Source: Lasioglossum baleicum
Lineage: Eukaryota > Arthropoda > Insecta > Hymenoptera > Halictidae
Assembly: GCF_051020765.1 (NCBI RefSeq)
Contig: NC_134929.1
Location: 744,001-808,000, forward strand
DNA length: 64,000 nucleotides
Direction of reading: 5' to 3'
Every line of letters starts with the position of its first letter. Position 1 is the stretch's first letter. Of the stretch, positions 1 through 10,428 are shown one piece after another. The notes under the pieces were generated by a model, which was not told the DNA's origin, did not search any database, and worked only from the letters and a program-made list of their open reading frames with translations. The position numbers and the translations under genes are program-made.

Positions 1-163
1 AACCACATGACGTATGTGGTATTTTGATTTAAAGAAAAAAAAATTTTTCAGGATTTTCGATTTTCCCTGTTAGTTTAGATATAAAAGACACCTGATTCCA
101 AAATTTCAAGTATCTAGCTTATCTGGAAGTGGGTTAGAATTAACATGATCATCATCCTATATA

Positions 164-489
164 CAGGGTGTCCCAAAACAAGTGAAAATCCCGAAAGGGG
201 GTGGTTCCTGAGACCATTCTAAGAGACATTTTCCTTTGCACCAAAGTCAACTGCGGCTTTGTTTAGGAGTTATTAACGAAAAACACGGACCAATCAGAGC
301 GCGCCCTGGCCCGGCGCGCCAAGCCGCGCCGGCAAGCGAGTGTCGCGGTACGCCGTGACATCGCATCGTGACGGCGCGGCGGCCCAGGGCGCGCTCTGAT
401 TGGTCCGTGTTTTTCGTTAATAACTCCTAAACAAAGCCGCAGTTGACATTGGTACAAAGGAAAATGTCTCTTAGAATGGTCTCAGGAAC
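164..489. mobile_element. CAGGGTG foldback element, right end lost
   Basis: The element starts with CAGGGTGTCCCAAAAC after TA. Its arm then reads into a GC-rich core and back out as the inverse complement. The two arms pair from about 220 to 470, both containing TTATTAACGAAAAACACGGA or its complement. The right arm stops at CTCAGGAACC and runs into unrelated AT-rich DNA, so the last 45 or so bases of the right terminal repeat are missing. The complete relative at 38934-39299 confirms what is lost. It has no coding capacity; the small ORFs here are palindrome artefacts. TA flanks suggest mobilisation by a Tc1/mariner-type transposase, which is inference. Confidence 0.85.
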
Positions 490-1143
490 CTGAAAATGTA
501 TTGACATTTTAAATGCATGATATTATTGGTGATATTTCTGCAGATAACTCACGGTTGAAATCTTGCAAATGCTTAGGAAATCTTTTTCTATTAACATTTT
601 TTTTGTTATAAGAACTTTTGTTATATATTATTTGTAATAATACTTTTTGAAGAAGTTCAATTTCTTTCTATAATTCGAATCGAGTTTTTTTCGAAACGAA
701 AGATATGTATTTATTTTGTGAAAAATGTGGCCACGACCGGTAGGATACGTAAGCTTGAAAAATAAACAGGCTTTTCGATAGCAGGTAAGAATCCTTTTAG
801 TGGGTGAGAATCCATTTGAAAAGCAACAGCGACGAAATTGTGGTAGAGACTCTACTTTTAAGTGATTAATCATTGAAAGCCTCCGTGCACTACGGCAATT
901 CAACCAGCTTTACCAACAGCGGTACATCTGTGTTAGGTCAGTAGAGGTGCAACGGCGACGGCATACCATTTACCTTACTCTTGTAATCTGAAATGCCACG
1001 TGACGTTTCCTTTTTTTAATTGAGTATGAATCTTTATGTTACATTGCATTTACGCTACACGTATACACACATATTTTTAGCAACATGTTAAAAATCTACA
1101 TTAAATTTGTTAATAGATGGAACATATGCGTTATTTAATACAT
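490..1143. other. Unassigned AT-rich DNA
   Basis: No recognisable gene or repeat structure. A 91-codon minus-strand ORF lies at 628-903, but it has no motif I know and its composition follows the local base content, so I do not call it. Confidence 0.5.
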
Positions 1144-1448
1144 ATAAGGGTGTTTCAAAAATATTGGAGAACTGTTGGAGAACAGGGGTCGTTTCTTAGG
1201 TCGTATGAAGTGAGTTTTTCCTTAGCGTAAATTTTCGCTTCGGCTTTGTTAAGGAGGTATTCACGAAAAACACAAGGATCAATTAGAGCGCGGCTACAGC
1301 GGACGAACTCTAGCTCGGCCAACGACAACGCAACGCTGAATCTGTTCACTATAGCCACGCTCTGATTGGTCCGTGCTTTTCGTTAATAATTCCTTAATAA
1401 AGTCAATGCAGAAATTTTCGATGAGGAGAAAGTTACTTCAAAAGGCTT

Positions 1449-2598
1449 CCCAAATAGTACAAAGACGTCTTAAAGACGTCTTTAAGACGTTGGAAGTTGG
1501 ACCCTACCATGTCCCTACCAACGTCTTCCGAACATCTGCTGATCGTCTTGTGTTAGAAAACGGTATGTTTTAAAGACATCTTTGAGACGTCTAGAAGACG
1601 TACAGAAGACTCCGTAGGACATTCGGGAGGTCTTTAACGCGTCCCTAAGATGTCTTAAAGGCCCATAAATTAGAAGAAGGGAAAAGAAAAAATAGATTTC
1701 GACAGAAACGAGTTTATAGTGAAACCAATAAATAGCTTTATTAGAAGAACGCATGTGGAATTGACATAAAAGGTGTAATAAAGATAACAATTGCAATTAA
1801 AATGACAATAAAAATAATAAAAAATGATATTGCAATTACAATTAAAATCACAATAAAAATAATAAAAAATGAAATTGCAATTACAATTAAAATCACAATA
1901 AAAATAATAGAAATTGAAATTGCAATTACAATTAAAATCACATTAAAAATTAAAATTGAAATTGAAATGGCAATTGAAATTGGAATTGAAATTAGCATTG
2001 AAATTGAAATTGGAATTGGAATTGAAAGTGAAAGTGAAATTGAAATTGAAATTGAAATTGGAATTCTAATTGGAATTGGAATTGAAATTGAGATTGAGAT
2101 TTAGATTGATATTGGGATTGAAATTGAAATTGCAATTGATATTGAAATTGGAATTGAAATTGAAATTGCGATTGAGATTTAGATTGATATTGGGATTGAA
2201 ATTGAAATTGCAATTGATATTGAAATTGGAATTGAAATTGAAATTGCGATTGAGATTGAAATTGAAATTGCAATTGATATTGAAATTGCAATTGATATTG
2301 AAATTGGAATTGAAATTGATATTGAAATTGGAATTGAAATTGAGATTGGAATTGAAAGTGAAATTGAAATTGAAATTGAAATTGAGATTGAGATTGAAAT
2401 TGAGATTGACATTGAAGCAAAAACACTAACACGAACAAATATAATATCAATGCTAATACTTACTGCCAGATTAGTATATAAAAACCACACTGTTTATGGT
2501 CTTAAAGACGTTTTAAAGACGTCTTTTAAGGACGTAAGACTTTGATAGCTAAAATAGACATAAAATGGATGTCTTTAAGACGTCGTGTGCTATCTGGG
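1449..2598. mobile_element. CCCANATAG-family element with internal satellite
   Basis: The ends are inverted: CCCAAATAGTAC at the left and GTGCTATCTGGG at the right, each followed inward by GACGTCTTAA-like repeats (AAGACGTCTTTAAGACGT). The flanks are CTT and TTA, compatible with a 2-bp target duplication of TT. The centre is filled by a degenerate GAAATT hexamer satellite. A sister copy in the opposite orientation lies at 55351-57136, and a third member with different contents at 24090-24495. There is no credible transposase; the ORFs within are translations of the satellite (QFQFQS, EIEIEI). I cannot assign the superfamily. Confidence 0.75.
1795..2430. repeat. Degenerate GAAATT hexanucleotide satellite
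   Basis: About 630 bp is built from 6-bp units close to GAAATT, GCAATT, GGAATT and GATATT. It passes from an AT-richer left part (AAAATAATAAAAAATGAAATTG) to a purer right part. Larger blocks of about 110 bp are duplicated near 2100-2270. It sits wholly inside the CCCAAATAG element. Open frames through it give low-complexity peptides and are not genes. Confidence 0.9.
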
Positions 2599-2654
2599 TT
2601 AAGCTAAAGGACCACCCCTTTCAAGATTCTTCATCATTTTTGGGGCACCCTGTA

Positions 2655-4387
2655 TTTTTCGTAAAAATTGTTTTTATGCATGTAAACACATAATGTAGCT
2701 GGTAAAGTAACAATGTTTATCATGTACTATTATTGTGATCTGGCTGCAATAACTATTATATATTTTGGAAAAGTTAATTATTTATTATTTTCAAGTTTCA
2801 CACGTTACGTATACATAAAGTAGCTTTGTGTAATTGTAACTATTACACAATATGAAAATTAAGTATTTCTGTTGATAAGCAAATTCCTTAAAAATTTTGA
2901 CATTGGGAAAACTTGTACTCTATTTGTACTTGTATTTATTTTATCCTCTGGTAAGTATTTATTTAGGAATGTTTCGTGTTGAAGAATATTTTTAAACAGC
3001 TTCAAGAAGTTTTACAGTGGTGCTAAGATATGATTGGAATTTACCGCAATGCAGAGAATCCATAACAGTTTCATTGCAAGTGTCTATACGCGTCTGCATA
3101 TTAAGAAGTAACAAGGAATTTAACTCTTCTGGCTTGGGAATTTTATGTGCGTGACTGAAACACTTTATTAGGGAACTAGAAGCAGTACCTTTCAGCATTC
3201 GAAATATTTCTGAATACATTGATCTAACCGCATATATTTGTAGTTGAAATTCACTGTGCAGCATTATGAAAAACACATTATATCACTACTATTTTTTTAT
3301 TTCAGGTTTAAATAAACAATATTACTCTTTTACAGTAATTCATATGAAATAAGTTTCTTTATACAAAATGGTGGTGTTATGATATCAATCTTAAATATTT
3401 TCTTATTTTTTATCGTGGTATTTAAAAATATTTAAAAACCCGATAAATTGATTAATCAATGTTTTCAATTTCTTTTGGTTTGAATCATAACTACATTCGG
3501 ACTGTTTTTGTTTACGATCACTAAGAAGACTGGGATTATGGCAACCGTTGACCCATGTTTTTCAAAACTATGTATGTAATTCTGATTTGTTTTACTTTTT
3601 AAAAATCACACACATCGTTCAAATAGCAGTAACTATGTGTGCAAAAATCCAATGCAAGAGGCTCAATAGATTTGGTGAAAAAAATTCTAAAAATTCGTGC
3701 AAAAACGGCCTTGAAAACCTAAGACTCTTTTGAACCGAGCCAAGAGATTTTAGACAGTGCCGTATGCTTATTTATTGGCTACATAAAAACACAATATTTA
3801 ATGAGAACCTCGGGCAGGAAAATAATTTTGATCGACAAAGTCCATTTTTAATCGAACAGTTACAAATTACCAAGCATAATCGTTGCGGCCCATGGCTCGT
3901 AAATTGTTTCTTTCCCCTGTTTTCGGTGTCTACAGTAGGGTACAGTAGGGCACGATAGGGCACAGTAGGGTAAACTGATGAATTTTGTGTCAAAATCAAA
4001 GAACTTTCGATAGAAGTGAAATAGAGCAATGATTTTTGTTTTAAATTAAAGCTGAAATATTACAGAAAATGGAAAAAACGATCGTCTTTTAACTTTGAAT
4101 ATCTGTGTTCAATTTACAGAATTTCAAGAAAATTGTGGTTTATCCAATATCATGTACGAATAGATTCTTATCTTGACATGCTATACATCGTTCAAATCCC
4201 GTAGACTTTGTCATGCTGATTTCAAATGTGGTCGTAAAGGTCAAAAGTTGGACGTAAAATGGTCGTAAAAAAGAAAATCGATTTTTATGAAAAAACTAAT
4301 GAAATCATTTTTTCGTTGAAATGATTTGTTAACCCACTAGTTTGAAGGTCCATCATATATGGAACACAACAAAAATAAAAATAATGA
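2655..4387. other. Unassigned AT-rich DNA with one candidate exon
   Basis: Mostly featureless. A short direct repeat TACAGTAGGG/GCACGATAGGG/GCACAGTAGGG occurs at 3930-3975. The only protein-like stretch is the minus-strand ORF at 2992-3276, listed separately. Confidence 0.45.
2992..3262 (-). CDS. Possible 3'-terminal exon of an unknown host gene
   Basis: The minus strand carries about 88 codons ending in TAA at 2992. Composition is protein-like, with a mix of charged and hydrophobic residues, a helical look and a few Cys and His. Just upstream in the minus sense, the sequence reads TTTTCATAATGCTGCACAG, a plausible splice acceptor at about 3263. Two AATAAA signals follow within about 60 nt of the stop, as expected for a last exon. 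I recognise no family and no upstream exon is visible. It could equally be a chance ORF. This is the only candidate host coding sequence in the window. Confidence 0.3.
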
Positions 4388-4475
4388 TGTTACGAGCCAG
4401 GGCCGCGAGCAGCACGAGTGGCCGACGAAGGGTTATTACCCTAGGAATATGATATAAATTTGTTAGTTAAGGAAC

Positions 4476-4770
4476 GCGGACGAACCCAATGCGAAATTGG
4501 GGAGCCGCTAGGATTATTGACAGCGAGGACGAACCTGACGCGAAGTCAGGGAGCCTCTAGGAATGGAGTCAAACGCAGACGAACCCGATGCAAAACCGGG
4601 GAGCTGCTAGGAGGTTGTATAATAGCACAGACGAACCTGATGCGAAATCAGGGGGCTGTTAGGATGCGGACGAACCCAATGCAAAACTGGGGAGCCGCTA
4701 GGTTGGATAAATCTCTGTTCGGACAATTGGAATGTCGCGAAAGAACCTGATGGTTAATCAGGGAATTGCT
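4476..4770 (+). repeat. Six-unit tandem array of GCGAA-loop hairpins
   Basis: Units of roughly 40-60 bp share GACGAAC, then a 6-bp stem, a 5-nt loop, the complementary stem, and GGAGCNGCTAGG. Stems start at 4485, 4534, 4584, 4636, 4675 and 4746. They alternate between a CCCAAT-like type and a CCTGAT-like type, each followed by its own complement (ATTGGG or ATCAGG). The loop is GCGAA or GCAAA, except GGTTA in the last unit. Units 3 and 5 have one A-C mismatch; the other four pair perfectly. See findings for the co-variation argument. Confidence 0.9.
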
Positions 4771-5240
4771 AGGATAATTAGTAAGCCTCGTAACTAGTAT
4801 AATTTAATTGATACAATCCGAGCGGTAAGATTGTATCATGTGGGGACGTTCAATTACTTGGTTAGGATATTGGACGATAATTATGGGTTTAATGAATTTG
4901 AGTTAATTATCAAAGAAGACAAATATATTCTTACTATAGAGTTTCGTTCTACAAGTGTATTTGTGTCGCGAATGAACTGAATTTAGAATAGGAAAGAAAT
5001 TGAAAGGTGATATTACCTAAGCTAAGACGCACGGTGTTGACGCACTGGCAATGCGGGAGACTCGGAGCAACCTTGTTACTGCCTAACAGATTTTAGACCG
5101 ACCTCGCGGAATCTGTACGGTTAAACTTTGATTCAAAAGGAACGAACGTCCGATCTCACTGGTAGTTGACTTCCGAGATGCAGCACGACGCGACACTATT
5201 CGTGATTACGACAGTACTAGCCCACGAGAGTAGAAATGTA

Positions 5241-5256
5241 AGGGCTTATATAGCCC
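5241..5256 (+). promoter_or_regulatory. TATA-like box within the LTR
   Basis: AGGGCTTATATAGCCC, a TATATA core framed by AGGG/CCCT, occurs about 480 bp after the hairpin array. The inverse copy of the LTR has the corresponding AGGGTTTATATACCC in sense orientation, near 13711-13725. Conservation between copies supports a promoter role; transcription is not shown. Confidence 0.45.
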
Positions 5257-5452
5257 TGCAATGACGGGTGGTACTTGTCAGTACCCTTCAAGTGAACATT
5301 CGTATTTTGTCAACGACCAGTTGGTCGTGCGTACGTTTGGGCCCTAAACTAACCTAAACAGTTATGTAGATTTATCTAGGGTAGCTCTGTTCGTTTATCT
5401 AGGACGGTTCCTGCCAGAGATGATATTGAACACCTGTTCGTCATCCGTAACA

Positions 5453-5889
5453 AATTATATACTAAAAAGTTGTAAATAATGAAATACGGAACCGAAAAAA
5501 TTACCGGTAAATGTATAATTAATATATTACTAGTTTATTGGTTTATGTGTAGTTTTCCAGTGTCAGCTATATAATTCTTAATTGTTTCGTGACTGTAAGC
5601 GGGAAATCTCGTTAACATTATCTAAAATTTTACCAAATTCATATTATAAAATTCATATAAAAATTTACATTTGATAAATATATTTTATTATTATATAAAA
5701 CCAAGCGAGACAGAGCGAGCGATGCGGTGAACGGGAATCCATTGGCGTAGTCGCCGTAGAAATACATTGTAGTACATAGCGACATCTGTTCCTACTCCTA
5801 TGAACGGCAGGAGCTACGCGCGAGTCGAAAAGTGGGGATCGGGCGAAGCGTGCGGAATATCCCACTTGCCCCATTTCCCCTTCCCCAAC
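5453..5889. other. Unassigned DNA
   Basis: AT-rich to about 5700, then a moderately GC-richer stretch with no motif I recognise. No gene seen. Confidence 0.45.
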
Positions 5890-6154
5890 AAACCGAAAAA
5901 TACCGGTATTTCATATCGGTTATCGGTATTTTACGTACCGGTATTGTATGTACCGGTACGAATCCCTGAATGCAACCATACCGTCATACGTCATACCGGT
6001 ATTTTCATATACCGGTATGACGTATGACGGTATTTTCATATACCGGTATGACGTCATACCGGTATTCTGATATTTCGGTTCTATAACGGTTAGGAAGAAA
6101 TAACCGAAATATACCGGTATCATACCGGTATTTTACGTACCGGTATAAGTCCCT
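5890..6154. repeat. ACCGGTA-rich repeat, remnant of a hAT-like MITE
   Basis: ACCGGTAT or its near-palindromic variants recur more than a dozen times in 260 bp. Two outward ends of the form ACCGGTA...CCCTG are present, at about 5953-5969 and 6137-6154. The second reads CGTACCGGTATAAGTCCCTG, typical of hAT-type termini. The opposite CAGGG end is not seen, so the copy is truncated or rearranged. It is immediately followed by a half-foldback. Confidence 0.6.
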
Positions 6155-6463
6155 GGTTTTAGAGTTATTTAAATTAAAATATCTCGTGATCTACTAACTT
6201 TTCGACATACATAGGTTAGTACTTTTTTTATAACCAATGTCCAGTTGCATCGATTGATGTATTAAAAAATACCTCGTTCTATTAAAAAAAATATCGATGA
6301 CCTTGAAATCTCATAAAAAAATGACCTCGAAAATTTTTTCCCTTGCACCGTTACATGTGGCCCTTCAAACAGTGTAACTTTGTCCTAAGAAGTTTTTTTG
6401 TACAACGAAAAGTAACGGAGATTAGTAAAAGTAAGTGTTCTGTTTCTTCGGACTCATCCTGTA
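6155..6463. mobile_element. Right half of a CAGGGTG-family foldback
   Basis: The block with TCTCGTGATCTACTAAC, GACATACATAGGTTAGTAC and CATCGATTGATGTATTAAAAAATACCTC also occurs in the foldbacks at 12838-16738 and 55874-56551. It ends in CATCCTGTATA, an eroded CACCCTG end. The left half is missing. Confidence 0.65.
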
Positions 6464-7874
6464 TATTCATTTTCACAGGAAGTAAGGTGAATATTTGATT
6501 TTTCTAACTTGCTTCTCGTCAACGAATTTTGTAACTTCTGGTGTCACATTATTTCTTGTTAGAGTTGATGCGTGAATATATATTAACAGCAGATTGTGTT
6601 TATTACAATTATATTAATTGGAATACAAAAACGTGGTCTGTCTCTGCACAGCGTTACATCCCGCTCTCTCGCCATATTAGAAACAAGTGAACAAGTCACC
6701 CCAGCAGTGAACACACTTCACATCATTCACTCACACCAGATGACTCTGTATACAATCAGTCGGGCGCGAATTACAAATTCGTTTCTCAACATTTCTTTTT
6801 TGTACAACTTTAATTATGACTTTTTACTAATATGCTTGAAGTTTTCGGGTCGATTAAGTATACTGCTCGATTAAAAACGTCTATCATTCTATTCTTTCGG
6901 CTATTTTGTCGCGCATGCAGTATTGTATTTTTTCTGTAAACTTTCTGTCACGATTCATTTGCATCTTCTGAATAGCCAGCTATCAGTAAATATGATACTG
7001 CAGTCACGATTTTGCAAAATCCTGAGGTGGTAGACAAATTTTGGGAACCAGATTTGCAATAGCGTGACAAATCTAGTATTGATTTTTGTTCAAGAATGCT
7101 TTACTCATCTTGAAATAATAAATTTTTAAAGTTTCCTGTTTCGAATAACTACGGATATAGTGTACTTGTCATATCTAGGTTATACGAATTAGCCTCTTAA
7201 TATTCTAGTTGTATAAAATCTCTCACGTCAGATAGAATAAAACCTGAAGGCGTTATTTTATGATGAGACTGCAGACCTTATTTCTCTATTGCAGTCGCTA
7301 CTGTGAACGAAATGCAATAAAATGTTTCACTGCAGACAGTTTCCGTAATACTTTCATACTACTAAAATCTTTAATAAAGTGAAATAATTTTCTGCTTAAC
7401 TTATGATATGTCTCTAAAATTCTGAAGCTGCACAGATGTCTGCTAATTACTTGGAAGAATTTCATCATAATTTTCGAATTTAGTTTAACCACGCGATACT
7501 GTCTGCACTGAATGAGAACCTCCTGAAATTGGCAGAGTTTATCTAACAGTAAGCAAAAAACGAAGCATCCCGACCGTACTCAACTGCCACCGTATCCTGA
7601 ATGGTCTTCCTTTTTGCTGTGGGTGTATAGCTTCTGCTGTACCTACAATTATACATATGTATAGCGTTCAATTTCTTCACGCTACTTTCTTGACCCCTAA
7701 ATGGAATTAGCCTCGTCTGAAAAAAATCGAGAAAAAATTATTCCATTTGAATGTGCATTTGACCAATTTACCAGAGCTCGTTTACTGAGTATACTCTATT
7801 AATTTTTATATTATAATCTTAATATTTTTAATTTTTGACGTGCAAATTATTTTAAATTGTGACATAAACATTTT
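6464..7874. other. Unassigned AT-rich DNA
   Basis: No confident gene. A 64-codon minus-strand ORF at 7298-7492 is rich in Lys, Phe and Ser and looks weakly protein-like, but has no recognised family, splice context or partner exon, so it is not called. Confidence 0.45.
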
Positions 7875-8336
7875 CTGCATGGATGGACGCATAGAGGACA
7901 TTTCAAGGTCACTTTGATTTTTTTATGGAAACACCTACTTTCTGTATCATGAATCGATAGCTTATCGAATTCTGAGTAAAAATGTATTGACCTTCATATG
8001 TCCTAAATCTAATAGTTAACGAGATATTATTGAAATAATTTTCTTTTTACTTTGGATAATATCTAGTTAACTATTAGGTTTAGAACATAAATATGAAGGT
8101 CAACACTTTTATACTCAGAATTTTGATACTCTATCGATCTATGATATAAAAAATACCTCATTCCATTTTAAAAAATGAAGATGACCTTCATACCTCTAAA
8201 AAATTACATAAAAACAAAAAATTTTTTGGTATCGTGTGAGCCCCATTTTGCCATTCATCTTTGGCCTTCAGACATTTGACGTATCTGTAAAATCAACAAA
8301 GATATTTGAGGTGGCAAGGTTAGGTGACTCACCCTG
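7875..8336. mobile_element. Foldback element, left end eroded
   Basis: Mirrored arms: TATTGACCTTCATATGTCC and ATAGTTAACGAGATATTATTG at 7985-8035 pair with AATATCTAGTTAACTATTAGG and ATATGAAGGTCAACAC at 8067-8107. The right end GTGACTCACCCTG precedes TA. The left terminus is not recognisable. It is non-coding. Confidence 0.65.
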
Positions 8337-9767
8337 TATATTATAAATTAATAATATAAATTGGAGTGGGACCGCATCAGCCCCAATAGATCACTTAAAT
8401 GTTAACTTAGGTAAAAGGAATGTGTGTATTTCTAGAAATAACCGCAGAATCTTATAACCAACGCTTTGTTAAAAACTTTAACCAAGCTTGTAAATATAAT
8501 CAAATACGGTAATTTAATTGCCCGAGTATGAATTGCGAATATTATGTCTTCAAACTAACTTTGAAATTAATTGAGGAAGTAAAACTTGTTAGTGTCTGGT
8601 TTTTGCCGAGATCCAGAGCATGGAAAGAGAGGATATCGGGATTGAGATGATTCGAAATTAAATCTACTCCCCCGCAACGGGTAGAAGCAGAAAGCACAGT
8701 GATGCGCAGTTAGATACGATATCCGTGATGGGTGACTAAAAAAGATGTGGGCGATTCCATCGCGGTAAACGCAAGGTTTCGCGAAACCCCATTGTGCACG
8801 AGCGTGCAAATAACTTTTATTATCAGGAAGGTTTATTGCAATGGTTCAACTCTGAAAAGTTGCTTCAACTTTGAAATGAGATTCTCCATCATGTGAATAT
8901 TCTCTGTTGTCAATAAGTTGTTCTTCAGTTACGTCAAAGGGTCGGTTACGTCCCTCAGGTTTAACACGTTAAAAGTTACCTATTTCCTTCCACTGGAATA
9001 TTAAACAAAGTTATACAGGGTGTTAATTTTAACTCGAACACCTAAATTAAAGTATATAAAGCCGCCATAATATTTTATTTTAATGATTTACATTTAATAT
9101 TTAATTATTAATTTAATGAAGTTAATAAAATAACTAAGTAGGATGTACATGGTTTTAAGGGGTGCATCAGATGGTAATAAAAAAATCCTGTGAAGGTCAT
9201 TTTAACGGTTTTTTCAAGGTTACAGTTTTTTTTGGCGTATTAACATGTATTTTTCATAATGCAATGTGGTAGTCAGCGTCAAGGTGAGTTCAAAGTCCTC
9301 CACACCATGCCCTTGAAGTGACCTTGAAGGCGAAAAAATCAGTTTCAATTTGCAGAATACAAAAGTAATAAAACGAAAAGGGTAATATCACCTTATTTCA
9401 TTAGTTGCTGTAATAAAGATGTTATAAATGGTCCCTGTTTTACTTTCTCATGTAATTCTTAGCAATTGTAGTTTTTTCAAAATCTTCTTTGCACGTCATT
9501 TGGTAAATCAATTCTTCTAATTGCTCAAAAAAAATGTCAAGCAGCTTGGTCCGATCATAAAAAAGTTACACTGTTTTAAAGTGCGTTCAAATACATTCGT
9601 GGTTCACTGTACGAAGATTTTAGTAGTACATATCGTAATTTTTCAAAGCGTTCTAAACATACGATGAAAAAGATCGATCGGAGATTCATCACAGGGTACG
9701 TTTTTGTTAAAATAATAGGCTGCGTCTGAACTTCTGATACGCACTGTGCATGCAGTTGACCGAACTA
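8337..9767. other. Unassigned DNA with one element end
   Basis: A CAGGGTGTTAATTTTAACTC end preceded by TA starts at 9016, but no matching right end is evident. The rest to 9767 is AT-rich with no supported gene. Confidence 0.5.
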
Positions 9768-9876
9768 CAGTGCCCGAAATTTCCATAAAGCCACCTATAT
9801 TTTGACGTATTCTTTGAAAAATATTGTCAAGTTTACTACTTTTTCTCATCTACAATTATATTTAGTTGAATTGTCG

Positions 9877-10036
9877 ATTTATAGTGGAGCTGCGAGCATC
9901 AATGATAGCGGCGCGGTGAAAAGAAACCAGCATTAGTGACAACATTTCGACACATACTAATGAAAAAGTACATATGTATTTTCTTTGTTTTTCTTTTTTT
10001 TCACCGCACAGCTCACCTCGCTGCTCCACTATAAAT
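9877..10036. mobile_element. Small MITE (ATTTATAGTGGAGC termini)
   Basis: ATTTATAGTGGAGCTGCGAG at the left is mirrored by CTCGCTGCTCCACTATAAAT at the right, with GCGGTGAAAAGAAA/TTTTTTCACCGC inside. It is about 160 bp and non-coding. No clear target duplication, so the superfamily is unknown. Confidence 0.65.
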
Positions 10037-10428
10037 CCACCCTAATCATAAATCTACGAGTATCTGCTCGGAAATGTTCACTTCTTGGGTGCTTTTACAT
10101 TATTTGCTGCACGAAGCGAAATATAAGTGTGAAATTTCTATAAAGTCACTTAGTTTGTGCTTATTGTTAGACTCTGAGTGAATAAGTCCAGCTAGGTACA
10201 ATAAAAGAAGTGTAACTGCAATTGAAAAGTAAGGATTTGCGTAAGGATGTAAGGATAAAGGAAAAGTAAGGATGTTATATATTTTAATTTCTCATTAGTA
10301 AAATGCCACGAGGACAATTGTTGACCAGTGAGAAAAGGCATCCATTGATGCTTATAGGGATATGGGATGTTTTAATCGCAGAATTGCAAAGAAACTTATT
10401 CGATCACGTACCGTTGTAAATAATTACG

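Larger units (their letters stand above)
1146..2652. mobile_element. CAGGGTG-type foldback split by another element
   Basis: The left end (mutated to AAGGGTGTTTC after TA) starts at 1146 and the right end GGCACCCTG finishes at 2652 before TA. The core around 1270-1420 again carries the CGAAAAACAC and GATTGGTCCGTG blocks in mirrored arms, as in the copies at 164 and 54880. The right arm is interrupted at 1449-2598 by a CCCAAATAG element and resumes with the AGGACCACCCCTTTC block. It is non-coding. Confidence 0.75.
4388..5452 (+). mobile_element. Probable solo LTR (TGTTACGAGCC family), sense copy
   Basis: It begins TGTTACGAGCCAGGG and ends CATCCGTAACA, the TG...CA layout of a retrotransposon LTR with short inverted tips. 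A second copy in inverse orientation lies at 13490-16539 and shows a 4-bp duplication (GATG), supporting the LTR reading. No duplication is evident here (flanks ATGA and AATT), so this copy may be recombined or eroded. It contains six hairpin repeat units upstream of a TATA-like box. No internal region or partner LTR is in the window, so the clade (Gypsy or BEL) is undecided. Confidence 0.7.

Noticed and set aside
1802..2490. ORFs of 100-150 codons on both strands
   Set aside because: They are translations of the GAAATT satellite (EIEIEI, QFQFQS, KLKLKL) in several frames at once.
4476..4770. CRISPR-like array (regular repeats with variable stretches)
   Set aside because: Units are imperfect, the sequence between them is not spacer-like, the context is a eukaryotic LTR, and there are no cas genes.
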